From contig NZ_LN648875.1 in NCBI RefSeq assembly GCF_000826185.2, positions 62,001-126,000 of the forward strand: a DNA stretch of 64,000 nucleotides, read 5' to 3'. Under the pieces are notes generated by a model that ran no database searches, had not been told where the DNA came from, and saw nothing but the letters and a program-made list of their open reading frames with translations. Numbering within the stretch: position 1 is the first letter of the stretch; each line of letters opens with the position of its first letter. This stretch comes from Microbacterium gorillae (GTDB lineage: Bacteria > Actinomycetota > Actinomycetes > Actinomycetales > Microbacteriaceae). The translations under genes and the position numbers were made by a program. Of this stretch, positions 1 through 8,933 are shown piece by piece.

Positions 1-74
1 GGGGGGGGTGTGGGGGCGGCGCGCCGCCGGGGCCCCTGTAGGGGCCCCGCGGCGACCCCCGCCGCCCCCCCCGC
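1..74. other. Low-complexity G/C block at the left edge
   Basis: The first 74 bases are almost pure G and C, with an 8-G run, a 14-bp palindrome at 16-29 and a hairpin of two GGGGCCCC arms around TGTA at 30-49. A TAG at 39-41 lies in the frame of the following gene, and recognisable GH78 protein only begins at about 75. This looks like a sequencing or assembly artefact at a contig end rather than biology. Confidence 0.6.
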
Positions 75-1055
75 CAGTACGACAGCGCGAAGGCCTGGGT
101 CGACCAGATGCGCCGCCGCGCCGCCGGAAAGCGCCGCCTTGCGCGCCGGCTGCGGCGGGGCACCGGAGATCTCGAGCAGTACATCCTCGACACCGGATAC
201 CACTGGGGCGAGTGGCTGCGGCCGGGCACCGCCATGCTTCCCGACATCGCCCGCAACCTCACGCTTCATCCGAACAACGCGATCTCGACGGCGTACTTCG
301 CCAACTCCGCCCGATTGCTCTCGCAGATCGCCGCCGTGCTCGGCGACGAGCAGGATGCCACGACGTACGGCGACCTCGCGGTGAACGTGCGCCGCGCCTG
401 GCGCGCGGCCTTCGTCCGAGACGGCGGTGCCCGCATCGGCGAGGACAAGCAGGACGACTACGTGCGCGCCCTCGCCTTCGGCCTCCTCGAGGACGAGGCC
501 GCTCGCCGTCGGGCGCTCGGACGCCTGGTGGAACTCATCGACGCGGCGGACGGCCACCTGGGCACCGGGTTTCTCAGCACGCCGATGCTGCTGTCAACCC
601 TCGTCGACGAAGGCCGCCCCGATGTCGCCCTGCGCGTGCTGATGCAGACGAGCAGTCCCTCGTGGCTCGGCCAGGTCGAGCGGGGCGCCACCACCACCTG
701 GGAGACGTGGGAGGGGTACGACGAGAAGGGAAACGCGAGCGAGTCGCACAACCACTACGCGTTCGGCGCGGTCGTCCAATTCCTGCAGGAGCGGATCGCG
801 GGTCTCGCACCGCTCGAGGCCGGCTACCGTCGCATCCGCGTCGCACCCGTGATCGGGGGCGGGCTCACCTCGGCATCCGTCCGCATCGAGACACCGTTCG
901 GTCCGGCCGCGTCGGCGTGGACGCTCAGCGGTGAGAGCGTCCGGCTCACGGTCACGGTCCCGGCGGGCACCGAGGCGGATGTCGACCTCGAAGGCGAGAC
1001 GCACACCTTCGGTCCCGGCGTTCACGAGGTGACCGCACCGCTGCGCGCTCGGTGA
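75..1055 (+). CDS. Alpha-L-rhamnosidase (GH78), C-terminal part
   Basis: This is the C-terminal part of a family 78 glycoside hydrolase, which releases terminal alpha-L-rhamnose from plant glycosides. The N-terminal half is missing because of the window edge. The visible part runs through the (alpha/alpha)6 barrel (GYHWGEWLRPG, DDYVRALAFGLL, LGTGFLSTP, TTTWETWEGYD, SHNHYAFG) into the C-terminal beta domain (APVIGGGLTSASV). It is a close paralogue of the complete GH78 enzyme 2 kb downstream on the other strand; the same motifs appear there with small changes. The family assignment is secure. Full length, start and localisation cannot be judged. Confidence 0.85.
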   Translation, partial: QYDSAKAWVDQMRRRAAGKRRLARRLRRGTGDLEQYILDTGYHWGEWLRPGTAMLPDIARNLTLHPNNAISTAYFANSARLLSQIAAVLGDEQDATTYGDLAVNVRRAWRAAFVRDGGARIGEDKQDDYVRALAFGLLEDEAARRRALGRLVELIDAADGHLGTGFLSTPMLLSTLVDEGRPDVALRVLMQTSSPSWLGQVERGATTTWETWEGYDEKGNASESHNHYAFGAVVQFLQERIAGLAPLEAGYRRIRVAPVIGGGLTSASVRIETPFGPAASAWTLSGESVRLTVTVPAGTEADVDLEGETHTFGPGVHEVTAPLRAR

Positions 1056-1146
1056 CCCCGCGTGGCGCCCGGACGGACGGGCGCCACGGGCGGTCGCTCA
1101 CGATCGTCGTCGCCCGGACGATTACGATTCGGGGTGGAGGACATTC

Positions 1147-1698
1147 ATGCCACGCAACAAGGACATCGCCACGCGACCGCCGCTCAGCAGCGAGGATCGT
1201 GCCTCGCTCGTCGCCCCCGACGGATTCGAGGCGAGCGTCGAGTCCCTCGTGGTCTGGGCGAACTCGGCCTCGCTGCGGCAGAAGCTGATGGCGGCGATCG
1301 AGTTCCCGCTCCCCGATGACCTGCTCGCCTTCCTGCTGCTGAACCAGCTCGTCTACCGCGGTGCGGGGCGCGCCACCGACATGGCCGAGGCGATCCAGAC
1401 CAGCACGTCCAACGTCACCAAGGTCGTGCGCCGGCTCGAGGATGCGGGTCTCGTGACGCGAGGCCCCAACCCTGAGGACGACCGGGCCATCGTCATCGCG
1501 CTTACCGAACAGGGTCGCCTCGCCGGGCACAAGATCATCACGCAGATGGATGCCCTTTATGGGGCGTCTTTCGCCGACTGGGACGCCGCCGATCGTGCGG
1601 ACTTCCAGCGCCTGGCGATCAAGTTCGCCCGCAGCCTGGACACCGCCTCCGAGCGAGCCGTCTCCTCGGTCTCGGGCGTCCCCCTCGCCGGCTCCTAG
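1147..1698 (+). CDS. MarR-family transcriptional regulator
   Basis: A 183-residue winged-helix regulator. The recognition helix and wing are visible as ATDMAEAIQTSTSNVTKVVR, then RLEDAGLVTRGPNPEDDRA and VIALTEQGR, the usual MarR order including the D-x-R wing tip. The N-terminal ~60 and C-terminal ~45 residues would form the dimerisation helices. ATG follows a TGGAGGA Shine-Dalgarno. It sits between two rhamnosidase loci and is convergent with the esterase gene, so it is a plausible local repressor of rhamnoside genes; a likely operator is the inverted repeat at 6372-6412. That link is inference. The ligand is unknown. Confidence 0.85.
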   Translation: MPRNKDIATRPPLSSEDRASLVAPDGFEASVESLVVWANSASLRQKLMAAIEFPLPDDLLAFLLLNQLVYRGAGRATDMAEAIQTSTSNVTKVVRRLEDAGLVTRGPNPEDDRAIVIALTEQGRLAGHKIITQMDALYGASFADWDAADRADFQRLAIKFARSLDTASERAVSSVSGVPLAGS

Positions 1699-1743
1699 GT
1701 CATCCGCGGAGCCGACGATTCGTCGCTGGGGCGGCGACGTCCC

Positions 1744-3141
1744 TCACTCGCTGTGACTCCGCAGGAACGCGATCGTCTTCCGGAAGGCCGTCTCGCCTTC
1801 GGGGGTGGCCAGGTCCACCTCGTAGCCGTGCGGGACCGGACTCGGGTGATCCATCCACAGCAGCGTCACGTGGTCGTGGTGGGCAGCGGTGAGCAGGTGA
1901 TCGAAGCGGATCGCCTGCTCGGAGAAGGACGCGATGTTGCCATCCGTCAGGAACACCGGCGGGTAGGCGTCCGTGACGTTCGCCAGGATGGAGGCGAGAG
2001 CGGCGGTCTCGCTCGTCTCATAGTCGATTCCCCACTCGGCGCGGCCCCCGATGTTCCACAGCCAATCGATCGTGGGCGACCCGGACTCATCAAAGCGCTG
2101 CGGCTCGAGCAGCGATGACCCCAGAACGACACCGCGCAGAGAAGCGGCCGGCATCACGGCCGGCACACCGATGCGTGCGGCGTACGCCTGGTCGGTCTGC
2201 ACGAGCGCGAACTGGCCGGCGATCTGGCCACCCGCGGAGCTGCCCCCGACGAAGAGCCGGGTCGGATCGATGCCGTACTCGGCGGCGTGGTCGATGACGT
2301 ACCCCACGGCCTGGCCCATCTGCACCAGTTGCGTCGGATAGGGGTACTCCGCTGCGAAGGCGTAGTTGATCGAGACGACGTTGAAGCCGGCCTGCACGAA
2401 AGCGGTGTAGTACGCGAACGGGGCCTCACCGGAGGCGTAGATGTCGCCGGTGATCTTGTCGCCGGCGATGTACCCACCGCCATGGACGAAGACATAGGTC
2501 GGTCGCGGCTCCGTCGCGTCCCCCGCCGAGTAGACGTCGAGGAAGCTGTTCGGATACTGGTTCGCATACTGGACGTCGCCGAAGTACCGGGTACCGTCCG
2601 AGAGAGTCTTCTGCGACGGTGTTTGCAGGGGCTGGGAGCTGTTGACCGCGCCGGTGGCGGAGGCCAACAGCGAAGCGGGTGCCACAACCGCGTAGCTGCC
2701 GAGGATCACGACACCGACAGTGAGGGCGAGGACCGGGAGGCCGGCGCCGACCAGGCGTACCCACGCCAGGCGACGCCGCGGCAGGGTGCGCCGGAACATG
2801 CGGATGATCGCCGCGACGAGGGCGACGAGGCCGACGGCAGCACTCGCGATGCCGAGAAAGGCGAGCGTCGGGTACCAGTAGTGAACCTGGATGAAGATCG
2901 CCGCAATGAGCAGGACTCCGGCACCGGCCCAGCACGCTCGCGCGGCAAGCCCGCGACGACGTGCGGTGACGAGCACGAAGATCGCGAGCCCGGCGGCGAT
3001 CGGCGTGAGCCAGGGCCACGAGTTGAACAGCAGCAGTGTCAGCAGTCCGGCGATCACGGCGAGCGCGGCGGCGGCGACGCGAGCCCAACCGGGCAAAAGG
3101 CCGTCTGTCCTCGGGGTGGGGGGTGTGGTCGTGGCGTTCAT
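1744..3141 (-). CDS. Membrane-anchored alpha/beta hydrolase (esterase)
   Basis: A 465-residue protein. About five hydrophobic segments fill roughly residues 20-155, followed by an alpha/beta-hydrolase domain of the hormone-sensitive-lipase / BD-FAE type. The oxyanion motif HGGGYIAGD, the nucleophile elbow GGSSAGGQ (G-x-S-x-G) and a late His (SPVPHGYEV) are present; the Asp is probably in VFLTDGN. The catalytic domain should be exposed at the membrane. The ATG overlaps the rhamnosidase stop (ATGA), so it is translated as the third gene of the SDR-rhamnosidase-esterase operon. It probably removes acyl groups from rhamnosides or hydrolyses an ester aglycone. The substrate is not known. Confidence 0.8.
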   Translation of the reverse strand: MNATTTPPTPRTDGLLPGWARVAAAALAVIAGLLTLLLFNSWPWLTPIAAGLAIFVLVTARRRGLAARACWAGAGVLLIAAIFIQVHYWYPTLAFLGIASAAVGLVALVAAIIRMFRRTLPRRRLAWVRLVGAGLPVLALTVGVVILGSYAVVAPASLLASATGAVNSSQPLQTPSQKTLSDGTRYFGDVQYANQYPNSFLDVYSAGDATEPRPTYVFVHGGGYIAGDKITGDIYASGEAPFAYYTAFVQAGFNVVSINYAFAAEYPYPTQLVQMGQAVGYVIDHAAEYGIDPTRLFVGGSSAGGQIAGQFALVQTDQAYAARIGVPAVMPAASLRGVVLGSSLLEPQRFDESGSPTIDWLWNIGGRAEWGIDYETSETAALASILANVTDAYPPVFLTDGNIASFSEQAIRFDHLLTAAHHDHVTLLWMDHPSPVPHGYEVDLATPEGETAFRKTIAFLRSHSE

Positions 3142-5504
3142 CGGAGGAGTCCGTTCGTCGAGGCTTGGAGGGCCGGGTGGGCCCGTTGAATCGTGTGCGC
3201 GCCTGCCTCGAGGTGGCAGATCGGGTCGTCGCCGAGGCGTACGTCCGCCGTCACCCCGTCCGGGACGACCGCCGTCACCTCGACGACTCCGTCGCGAAGC
3301 GTCCAGGATGCGGATGCTTCACCGAAGGGGGTCATCACGGTGCTGGCGGCCGAGGTGAGTCCTCCCCCGATGACCGGCGCGATCAGGATGCGCGCGTAGC
3401 CGGGCGCCGTGGGGCGCAGACCGGCGACGTACTCGTGCAGGAACCGGGCGACCGACCCGAAGGCGTAGTGGTTGTGCGAGCTGTGCGCCTGGCCGTTCCC
3501 GTCGTAGCCGTCCCAGGTCTCCCAGATGGTGGTCGCACCCTTCTCGATCTGCCCGAGCCAGGACGGGCTCGTCGTCTGCATCAGGACGCGGTACGCGACG
3601 TCGGCGCGGCCGTGCTCGGCGAGCACACCCAGCAGCAACGGCGTGCTGAGGAACCCCGTGCCCAGGTGGCCGTCGGCGAGGTTGATGAGGTCCACCAGCC
3701 GGTCGACCGCCGGGCGCGTCTCGGCGGCGTCGAGCAGACCGAAGGCGAGCGCCCGGACGTAGTCATCCTGCTTGTCGGTCCCGATGCGCGCACCGCCGTT
3801 GCGGACGAACGCGGCACGCCAGGCGTCGCGGACCTCACGGGCGAGACGCGCGTATCGCCGAGCATCGGAGTCCCGCCCGAGCAGTGCGGCCATCTCGCCG
3901 AGCAGTCGAGCCGAGTGCGCGAAATAGGCCGTCGCGATCTGGCTGTGCGGGTGGAATCCGGGCACGTTCAGCGCGCCGAGGAAGTTCGCGCCGCCCGTCT
4001 TCACCGCATCCTCACCGGGGCGCAGCCACTCGCCCCAGTCGTAGCCGGATTCGATGACGTATCGCTGCGCATGTCCGAGACGGCGGAAGCGACGTCCGTT
4101 GCGGCGAGCGGCGCGTCCGCGCAGGAACTCCACCCAGGCCCGGGCCGCGTCGTAGGACTGCGCGATCACGTCGACGTCGCCGGTGTACCAGTGCAGATCG
4201 GTGGGCAGGATCGTCGCGACATCACCCCAGCCGGTGGATTCGGCGAGCGAGGGGCCGACGTCGATCCCGGCCAGCAGCGAGGGCTCACGCGGAATCGCGT
4301 TCGGGATGCGGCCGTCGGGGTACTGCTCCGCACGCAGGTTGCGCAGGTACCGACGCAGGTAGCTGTCGGCGTCCACCAGGATCGCCGCGGTCGCACCGAA
4401 GACCTGGATGTCGCCCGTCCACCCGGTTCGTTCGCGCGTGGGGCAGTCCATCGCCGTGTCCTGGAAGTTGGAGCGCAGCGACCACACGGCGTTCTCGTGC
4501 AGGCGGTTCAGGCGATCGTCCGAACTGGTGAACGTGGCGCGCTGCGCGAGGTCGGTGGACAGCACGAGGCCTTCCACGTCCTCGTCGCGCAACTCCTGTG
4601 CTGGTCCGCGGACGACCAGATAGCGGAAGCCGCGAACGGTCTGATGCGGCGTGTAGTCGACCGGCTCCCCCGCCAGCACGATCTCGTCGCGCTGGAACCA
4701 ACCGTCGAGGGTCTTGCTGGCGCCCAGCTCCTGGTAATTCGTGTCCAGTTCCCCGGCGGGGGTGAGGACCTCGCTGTAGCCCACGATCACGCGCTCGCCG
4801 GCGGGCCCGGAGAGGCGGAGCCGCGCGACGCCGGCGAAGTTCTGTCCGAAGTCGACGAGCTGGTCTCCGGCAGGAGTGCGTGAGACCCGGCCCGGCAGTG
4901 TGCCGACCGCCGTGACGCGGGCGGTCTCTTCGGGGATCAGTTCGTGCTGCGGGTCGGGGTGCCGGACAGCTCGGGTGCCCCCGCCGAACGCGGGCAGCTC
5001 CGGCAGACGCAGATCGACCCGCTCCCCGAACTTGGGGTCGGCGGACAGCACCCGCGCCTCGCCGCGGCTGACCGTCCACGTTGCGTCGGTGACCAGGCTC
5101 GTGTGGGTGCCGTCGGGGTGCTCGATGTTCAGGTCGGCGTACGCGGCCAGGCGCGTTCCGTACATCCGCGGGATCGAGTAGCCGCCGTTGGACCCGCGAT
5201 ACCGCCCCTCCGACACCACGAGGTCGACGGTGTTCTCGCCGGGCACCAGCGCGGCGGTGATGTCGTACTCCTGGAACTCGACGTAGTGCGCGAACGGCGT
5301 CCAGCGGGGCACCTGGTCCAGTCCGGTGATGTCGACACCGTTCACGAACAGGCGGTACCAACCCAGCGCCGACGTGCGGACGATCGCCGCGACGGAGGCC
5401 TGGTCGAGGGTCAGTCGCCCGCGGAAGTACAGGGTGTGCGGCGTCGTGTCATCGGCCGACCAAGCGTCGGTGATCCACTGGGCCCCCGGAGCGGTGACGG
5501 TCAT
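3138..5504 (-). CDS. Alpha-L-rhamnosidase (GH78)
   Basis: A complete 788-residue family 78 enzyme. N-terminal beta-sandwich modules occupy about residues 1-300 (FVNG and RYRG motifs of the lectin-like accessory domain). The catalytic barrel follows, with DCPTRERTGWTGD carrying the conserved acidic residues, and then the C-terminal beta domain (APVIGGGLTSA). No signal peptide is seen, so it probably acts on imported rhamnosides in the cytoplasm. I chose the ATG at 5504 because it follows GGGAGG and overlaps the SDR stop (ATGA); in-frame codons further upstream lie inside the SDR gene. It is the middle gene of a coupled three-gene operon and a paralogue of the truncated gene at the left edge. 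Confidence 0.9.
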   Translation of the reverse strand: MTVTAPGAQWITDAWSADDTTPHTLYFRGRLTLDQASVAAIVRTSALGWYRLFVNGVDITGLDQVPRWTPFAHYVEFQEYDITAALVPGENTVDLVVSEGRYRGSNGGYSIPRMYGTRLAAYADLNIEHPDGTHTSLVTDATWTVSRGEARVLSADPKFGERVDLRLPELPAFGGGTRAVRHPDPQHELIPEETARVTAVGTLPGRVSRTPAGDQLVDFGQNFAGVARLRLSGPAGERVIVGYSEVLTPAGELDTNYQELGASKTLDGWFQRDEIVLAGEPVDYTPHQTVRGFRYLVVRGPAQELRDEDVEGLVLSTDLAQRATFTSSDDRLNRLHENAVWSLRSNFQDTAMDCPTRERTGWTGDIQVFGATAAILVDADSYLRRYLRNLRAEQYPDGRIPNAIPREPSLLAGIDVGPSLAESTGWGDVATILPTDLHWYTGDVDVIAQSYDAARAWVEFLRGRAARRNGRRFRRLGHAQRYVIESGYDWGEWLRPGEDAVKTGGANFLGALNVPGFHPHSQIATAYFAHSARLLGEMAALLGRDSDARRYARLAREVRDAWRAAFVRNGGARIGTDKQDDYVRALAFGLLDAAETRPAVDRLVDLINLADGHLGTGFLSTPLLLGVLAEHGRADVAYRVLMQTTSPSWLGQIEKGATTIWETWDGYDGNGQAHSSHNHYAFGSVARFLHEYVAGLRPTAPGYARILIAPVIGGGLTSAASTVMTPFGEASASWTLRDGVVEVTAVVPDGVTADVRLGDDPICHLEAGAHTIQRAHPALQASTNGLLR

Positions 5505-6346
5505 CGACGCCTCCCGGTGAAGTGGTCCATTGAGGAATACACGTGGAAGACCTTGTCGGCGACGACGTCCCATCCGCGAGTGGGCAGGACACCGCGCAGC
5601 GCCATCGCGAACTTGACCGTCCAGGGTCGGAGGACGAACGGTGCCCCCCGGCGCATCCCGTTCCAGGCCGCCGCCGTCGCCTGGCGCGGAGTCATGATCG
5701 GCGTCATCAGCGGGCCGCGCGCACCCTCGAACATGCCGGTGGAGACATAGCTCGGGCAGAAGGTCGTCACGGCGATATGCCGATGCCCGTTGCGGCGCAG
5801 TTCGAGGCGCAGAGAGTCGCTCCACCCGATCATCGCCCACTTCGACGCGGCGTACACGCTCATGTTCGGGTTGGCGAGCGTTCCCGCCGCGGAGGCGATG
5901 TTGAGGATGCGCTTCTCGCGTGCCCGATCGGCGATCATCTCGGGCAGGAACTCGCGGGTGAGCCACATCGCGGCGAGCGTGTTGATGCGCATGGTCGCCT
6001 CGATGTCGCGCTCCGGGTCGTGCTCCCAGAACGGCGCACCGCGCACGATGCCGGCGTTGTTGATCAGGACATCGGGGACGCCGAGATCGGCGCGCACCAG
6101 ATCCGCGGCCCGGCGGATGTCTTCCAACTGCGAGACATCGACCCGGTAAGCACGGACGTCCACACCGGATGCCGCGAGCTCAGCGGCCAGGGCTGTGGCG
6201 GCGACCTCATCGATGTCCCACAGAGCGACCGATGTCGCGCCCGCGGCGACGGCACGACGCGCGTACAGCTCGCCCATCCCGCGGGCGGCACCCGAGATCA
6301 GGACGGACGCGCCGCGAACGACATCGGCAGAGAGAGGCTGGGGCAT
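5501..6346 (-). CDS. Short-chain dehydrogenase/reductase
   Basis: A 281-residue SDR. The dinucleotide-binding glycine motif is GAARGMG, followed by D-x-D after strand 2, NNAGI, the Ser of IASAAG and the catalytic YAASK. The C-terminal ~70 residues extend beyond a minimal SDR, as in the retinol-dehydrogenase-like subgroup. It is first gene of the operon with rhamnosidase and esterase and is joined to the rhamnosidase by an ATGA overlap. It may oxidise a hydroxyl of the aglycone or of the sugar; the sequence does not say which. The promoter region contains the 41-bp inverted repeat. Confidence 0.85.
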   Translation of the reverse strand: MPQPLSADVVRGASVLISGAARGMGELYARRAVAAGATSVALWDIDEVAATALAAELAASGVDVRAYRVDVSQLEDIRRAADLVRADLGVPDVLINNAGIVRGAPFWEHDPERDIEATMRINTLAAMWLTREFLPEMIADRAREKRILNIASAAGTLANPNMSVYAASKWAMIGWSDSLRLELRRNGHRHIAVTTFCPSYVSTGMFEGARGPLMTPIMTPRQATAAAWNGMRRGAPFVLRPWTVKFAMALRGVLPTRGWDVVADKVFHVYSSMDHFTGRRR

Positions 6347-6371
6347 GGACGGTACTCCTTCGGATCGACAC

Positions 6372-6412
6372 CAGCATAGCTATATCGTCTCTGCGACGAT
6401 ATAGCTATGCTG
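6372..6412. promoter_or_regulatory. Perfect 18-bp inverted repeat, probable operator
   Basis: Arms CAGCATAGCTATATCGTC and its exact reverse complement are separated by 5 bases (TCTGC). It lies 25 bp upstream of the SDR start and 138 bp upstream of the divergent CoA-transferase gene. It is A/T-rich against its surroundings and contains -10-like sequence for the leftward promoter. There is no T-run, so a terminator is unlikely. The MarR protein at 1147-1698 is the nearest candidate ligand (inference). Confidence 0.75.
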
Positions 6413-6550
6413 CGCGACCGACGTTCCCGCGCGAGAACGCCAGGATGAGTCGGGTCACCGACCGGAGGATTCAGCCGCGACGACCACCCACCCAAGCGGC
6501 CGTCCGACTGATTCCTTCCGCTCATCGAATCCGTCGCGGAGACTGATGGC

Positions 6551-7705
6551 ATGAACCTCCCCCTCGACGGCATCCTCGTTGCCGATTTCAGCCGGGTCCT
6601 CGCGGGGCCGTACGCGACCGCGACCCTGGCGGATCTGGGTGCACGGGTGGTCAAGGTGGAGCGTCCCGGAACGGGAGATGACACCCGCGCCTGGGGCCCG
6701 CCGTGGACCGAGAACAGCGCGGCGTATTTCGAGAGCGCGAACCGGGGCAAGGAGTCCGTCGTCCTGGACCTCTCGGATCCGGACGACCTCGCATTGGCGC
6801 GGGAGTTGGCGCGACGGGCGGACGTCGTCGTGGAGAATTTCCGCCCGGGAGCTCTGGACCGATACGGTCTCGGCTATGACGACGTCCGTCGGGAGAACCC
6901 GCGGTCCGTGTACTGCTCGATCAGCGGTTTCGGCAACGCGGGCGGCGCTCACCTGCCGGGGTACGACTTCCTCGTCCAGGCGGTCGGGGGGCTCATGTCC
7001 ATCACCGGCGCACCCGACGCCGACGGCGGCGCTCCGATGAAGGTCGGCGTCGCGCTCGTGGACGTTCTGACCTCGAAGGACGCGACCGTGGGCATCTTGG
7101 CGGCGCTGCATGCGCGGGAGACGACCGGCCGGGGCCAGCGGGTGGAGGTGAACCTGCTGTCGAGCCTGCTGAGTTCCCTGGTCAATCAGGCGTCGTCTTA
7201 TCTGGCGACGGGGACGGCGCCGGGCCGACTGGGCAACGCCCACCCCTCGATCGCCCCCTACGAGTCACTACCGTGTGCGGACGGTCCGATCGCGCTGGCC
7301 TGCGGCAACGACGGACAGTTCCGCAAGCTCAGCACCGTCATCGGCGACGAGTCCCTCGCTGACGATGAGCGCTTCATCACGAATGCGGCGCGCGTGCAGA
7401 ACCGCCCCGCTCTCGTCGCCGCACTGAGTGCGCTGCTGGCCACCGACACCACCGACGCGTGGGTGGAGAGGCTGCTCGCGGTCGGGGTTCCGGCCGGCAA
7501 GGTCGGCACGATCGCCGACGGATTCGCCCTCGCGACAGAGCTGGGGCTGGAGCCACTGGTCGACGTCGGGCCGGGCGTTCCGGCCCAGGTGCGGCATCCC
7601 GTCACGTTCTCCGACACCCCCATCACCGACTACACCGCTCCCCCTCGCCTGGGCGAGCACTCCCAGGCCGTGCGTGCCTGGCTGCGACAGGAGGAAACCT
7701 CATGA
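6551..7705 (+). CDS. CaiB/BaiF family III CoA-transferase
   Basis: A 384-residue class III CoA-transferase, which moves CoA between carboxylic acids through an aspartyl-CoA thioester. The N-terminal Rossmann half is recognisable (LDGILVADFSRVLAGPYAT, ADLGARVVKVE, NRGKESVVLDL), as is the catalytic-Asp segment GYDFLVQAVGGLMSITG. ATG follows GGAG. The stop overlaps the acyl-CoA dehydrogenase start (ATGA), so the two form an operon. Pairing with a glutaryl-CoA-dehydrogenase-like enzyme recalls succinyl-CoA:glutarate-type CoA-transferases, so a dicarboxylic acid or side-chain acid is a reasonable substrate guess. Confidence 0.88.
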   Translation: MNLPLDGILVADFSRVLAGPYATATLADLGARVVKVERPGTGDDTRAWGPPWTENSAAYFESANRGKESVVLDLSDPDDLALARELARRADVVVENFRPGALDRYGLGYDDVRRENPRSVYCSISGFGNAGGAHLPGYDFLVQAVGGLMSITGAPDADGGAPMKVGVALVDVLTSKDATVGILAALHARETTGRGQRVEVNLLSSLLSSLVNQASSYLATGTAPGRLGNAHPSIAPYESLPCADGPIALACGNDGQFRKLSTVIGDESLADDERFITNAARVQNRPALVAALSALLATDTTDAWVERLLAVGVPAGKVGTIADGFALATELGLEPLVDVGPGVPAQVRHPVTFSDTPITDYTAPPRLGEHSQAVRAWLRQEETS

Positions 7706-8898
7706 GCCACGTCGACCCGACCAAACTGCCCGTTCTCGACCCCACGGACCCCGCGGGCCTGGACGACCTGCTCAGCGCGGACGAGAAGGCGATTCGCGGG
7801 GCCGTGCGCCAGACGTTGGACGCGATCGCCGAACCGTACATCGCGGAGTGGTTCGAGCAGGGCTGCATCCCCAACATCAAGGAACTGACGCGGGAACTGG
7901 GATCCCTGGGCGTGCTGGGCATGCACCTGGACGGCTACGGATGTGCCGGCATGACCGCGACCGAGTACGGGTTGGCCTGCCTGGAGATCGAGGCCACCGA
8001 CTCCGGGCTGCGCTCGCTGGTCTCGGTCCAGGGGTCGCTGGCGATGTTCGCGATCTGGCGGTGGGGCTCCGAGGAGCAGAAGCAGGAATGGCTGCCGCGG
8101 ATGGCCGCCGGGGAGGCGATCGGCTGCTTCGGGCTGACCGAACCCGACGTCGGCTCGGACCCGGCGAACCTGCAGACCCGCGCCCGCCGCGACGGGTCCG
8201 ACTGGATCCTCGACGGCCGAAAGATGTGGATCTCGAACGCCCCCTACGCCGACGTCGCCGTCGTCTGGGCGCACACGGAGGACGGCATCCGCGGGTTCGT
8301 CGTCCCCACCGACACCCCCGGGTTCTCCGCGCCGGAGATCAAGCACAAGCTCTCCCTCCGCGCCTCGGCCACCGGCGAGCTGATCCTCGATGGCGTGCGG
8401 CTGCCCGAGTCCGCGATGCTCCCCGAAGCCCGCGGACTGAAGGGTCCGCTGTCGTGCCTGAACGAAGCGCGATTCGGGATCGTGTGGGGATCGTTGGGAG
8501 CGGCCCGCTCCAGCCTGGAAGCGGCCCGCCGGTACTCGATCGACCGGGTCCAGTTCGGGAGGCCGATCGGCGGCTTCCAGCTGACCCAGCAGAAGCTCGC
8601 CGACATGTCGTTGGAGTACATCAAGGGATACCTCCTGGCCCTGCACCTGGGCCGCCGCAAGGATCAGAACACGCTGCGCCCCGAGCAGGTGTCCATCGGC
8701 AAGCTCAACAACGTGCGCGAAGCCATCGAGATCTGCCGCACCGCTCGGGGGATCCTCGGGGGAAACGGCATCAGCCTCGAATACCCGGTCATCCGCCACA
8801 TGGTCAACCTCGAGTCCGTCCTCACCTACGAGGGCACCGTCGAGATGCACACGCTCGTCCTCGGCCAGGTCCTCACCGGCCAGTCCGCCTTCCGTTGA
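7702..8898 (+). CDS. Acyl-CoA dehydrogenase, glutaryl-CoA dehydrogenase-like
   Basis: A 398-residue flavoprotein of the acyl-CoA dehydrogenase family. Signature segments are GCFGLTEPDVGSDP (FAD/substrate contacts), KMWISNAPYADV, RVQFGRPIGGFQLTQQKLADM, GGNGISLEYPVIRHMVNLE and TYEGTVEMH with the catalytic Glu. The ending resembles glutaryl-CoA dehydrogenases more than straight-chain enzymes. Those oxidise and decarboxylate glutaryl-CoA to crotonyl-CoA, passing electrons to ETF; decarboxylation cannot be confirmed here. The ATG at 7702 follows GGAGGA and overlaps the CoA-transferase stop. It probably oxidises the thioester made by that enzyme. Confidence 0.88.
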   Translation: MSHVDPTKLPVLDPTDPAGLDDLLSADEKAIRGAVRQTLDAIAEPYIAEWFEQGCIPNIKELTRELGSLGVLGMHLDGYGCAGMTATEYGLACLEIEATDSGLRSLVSVQGSLAMFAIWRWGSEEQKQEWLPRMAAGEAIGCFGLTEPDVGSDPANLQTRARRDGSDWILDGRKMWISNAPYADVAVVWAHTEDGIRGFVVPTDTPGFSAPEIKHKLSLRASATGELILDGVRLPESAMLPEARGLKGPLSCLNEARFGIVWGSLGAARSSLEAARRYSIDRVQFGRPIGGFQLTQQKLADMSLEYIKGYLLALHLGRRKDQNTLRPEQVSIGKLNNVREAIEICRTARGILGGNGISLEYPVIRHMVNLESVLTYEGTVEMHTLVLGQVLTGQSAFR

Positions 8899-8933
8899 AC
8901 CCCGTGCACCGGAGGATGCGGTCGGCCGCCGTC

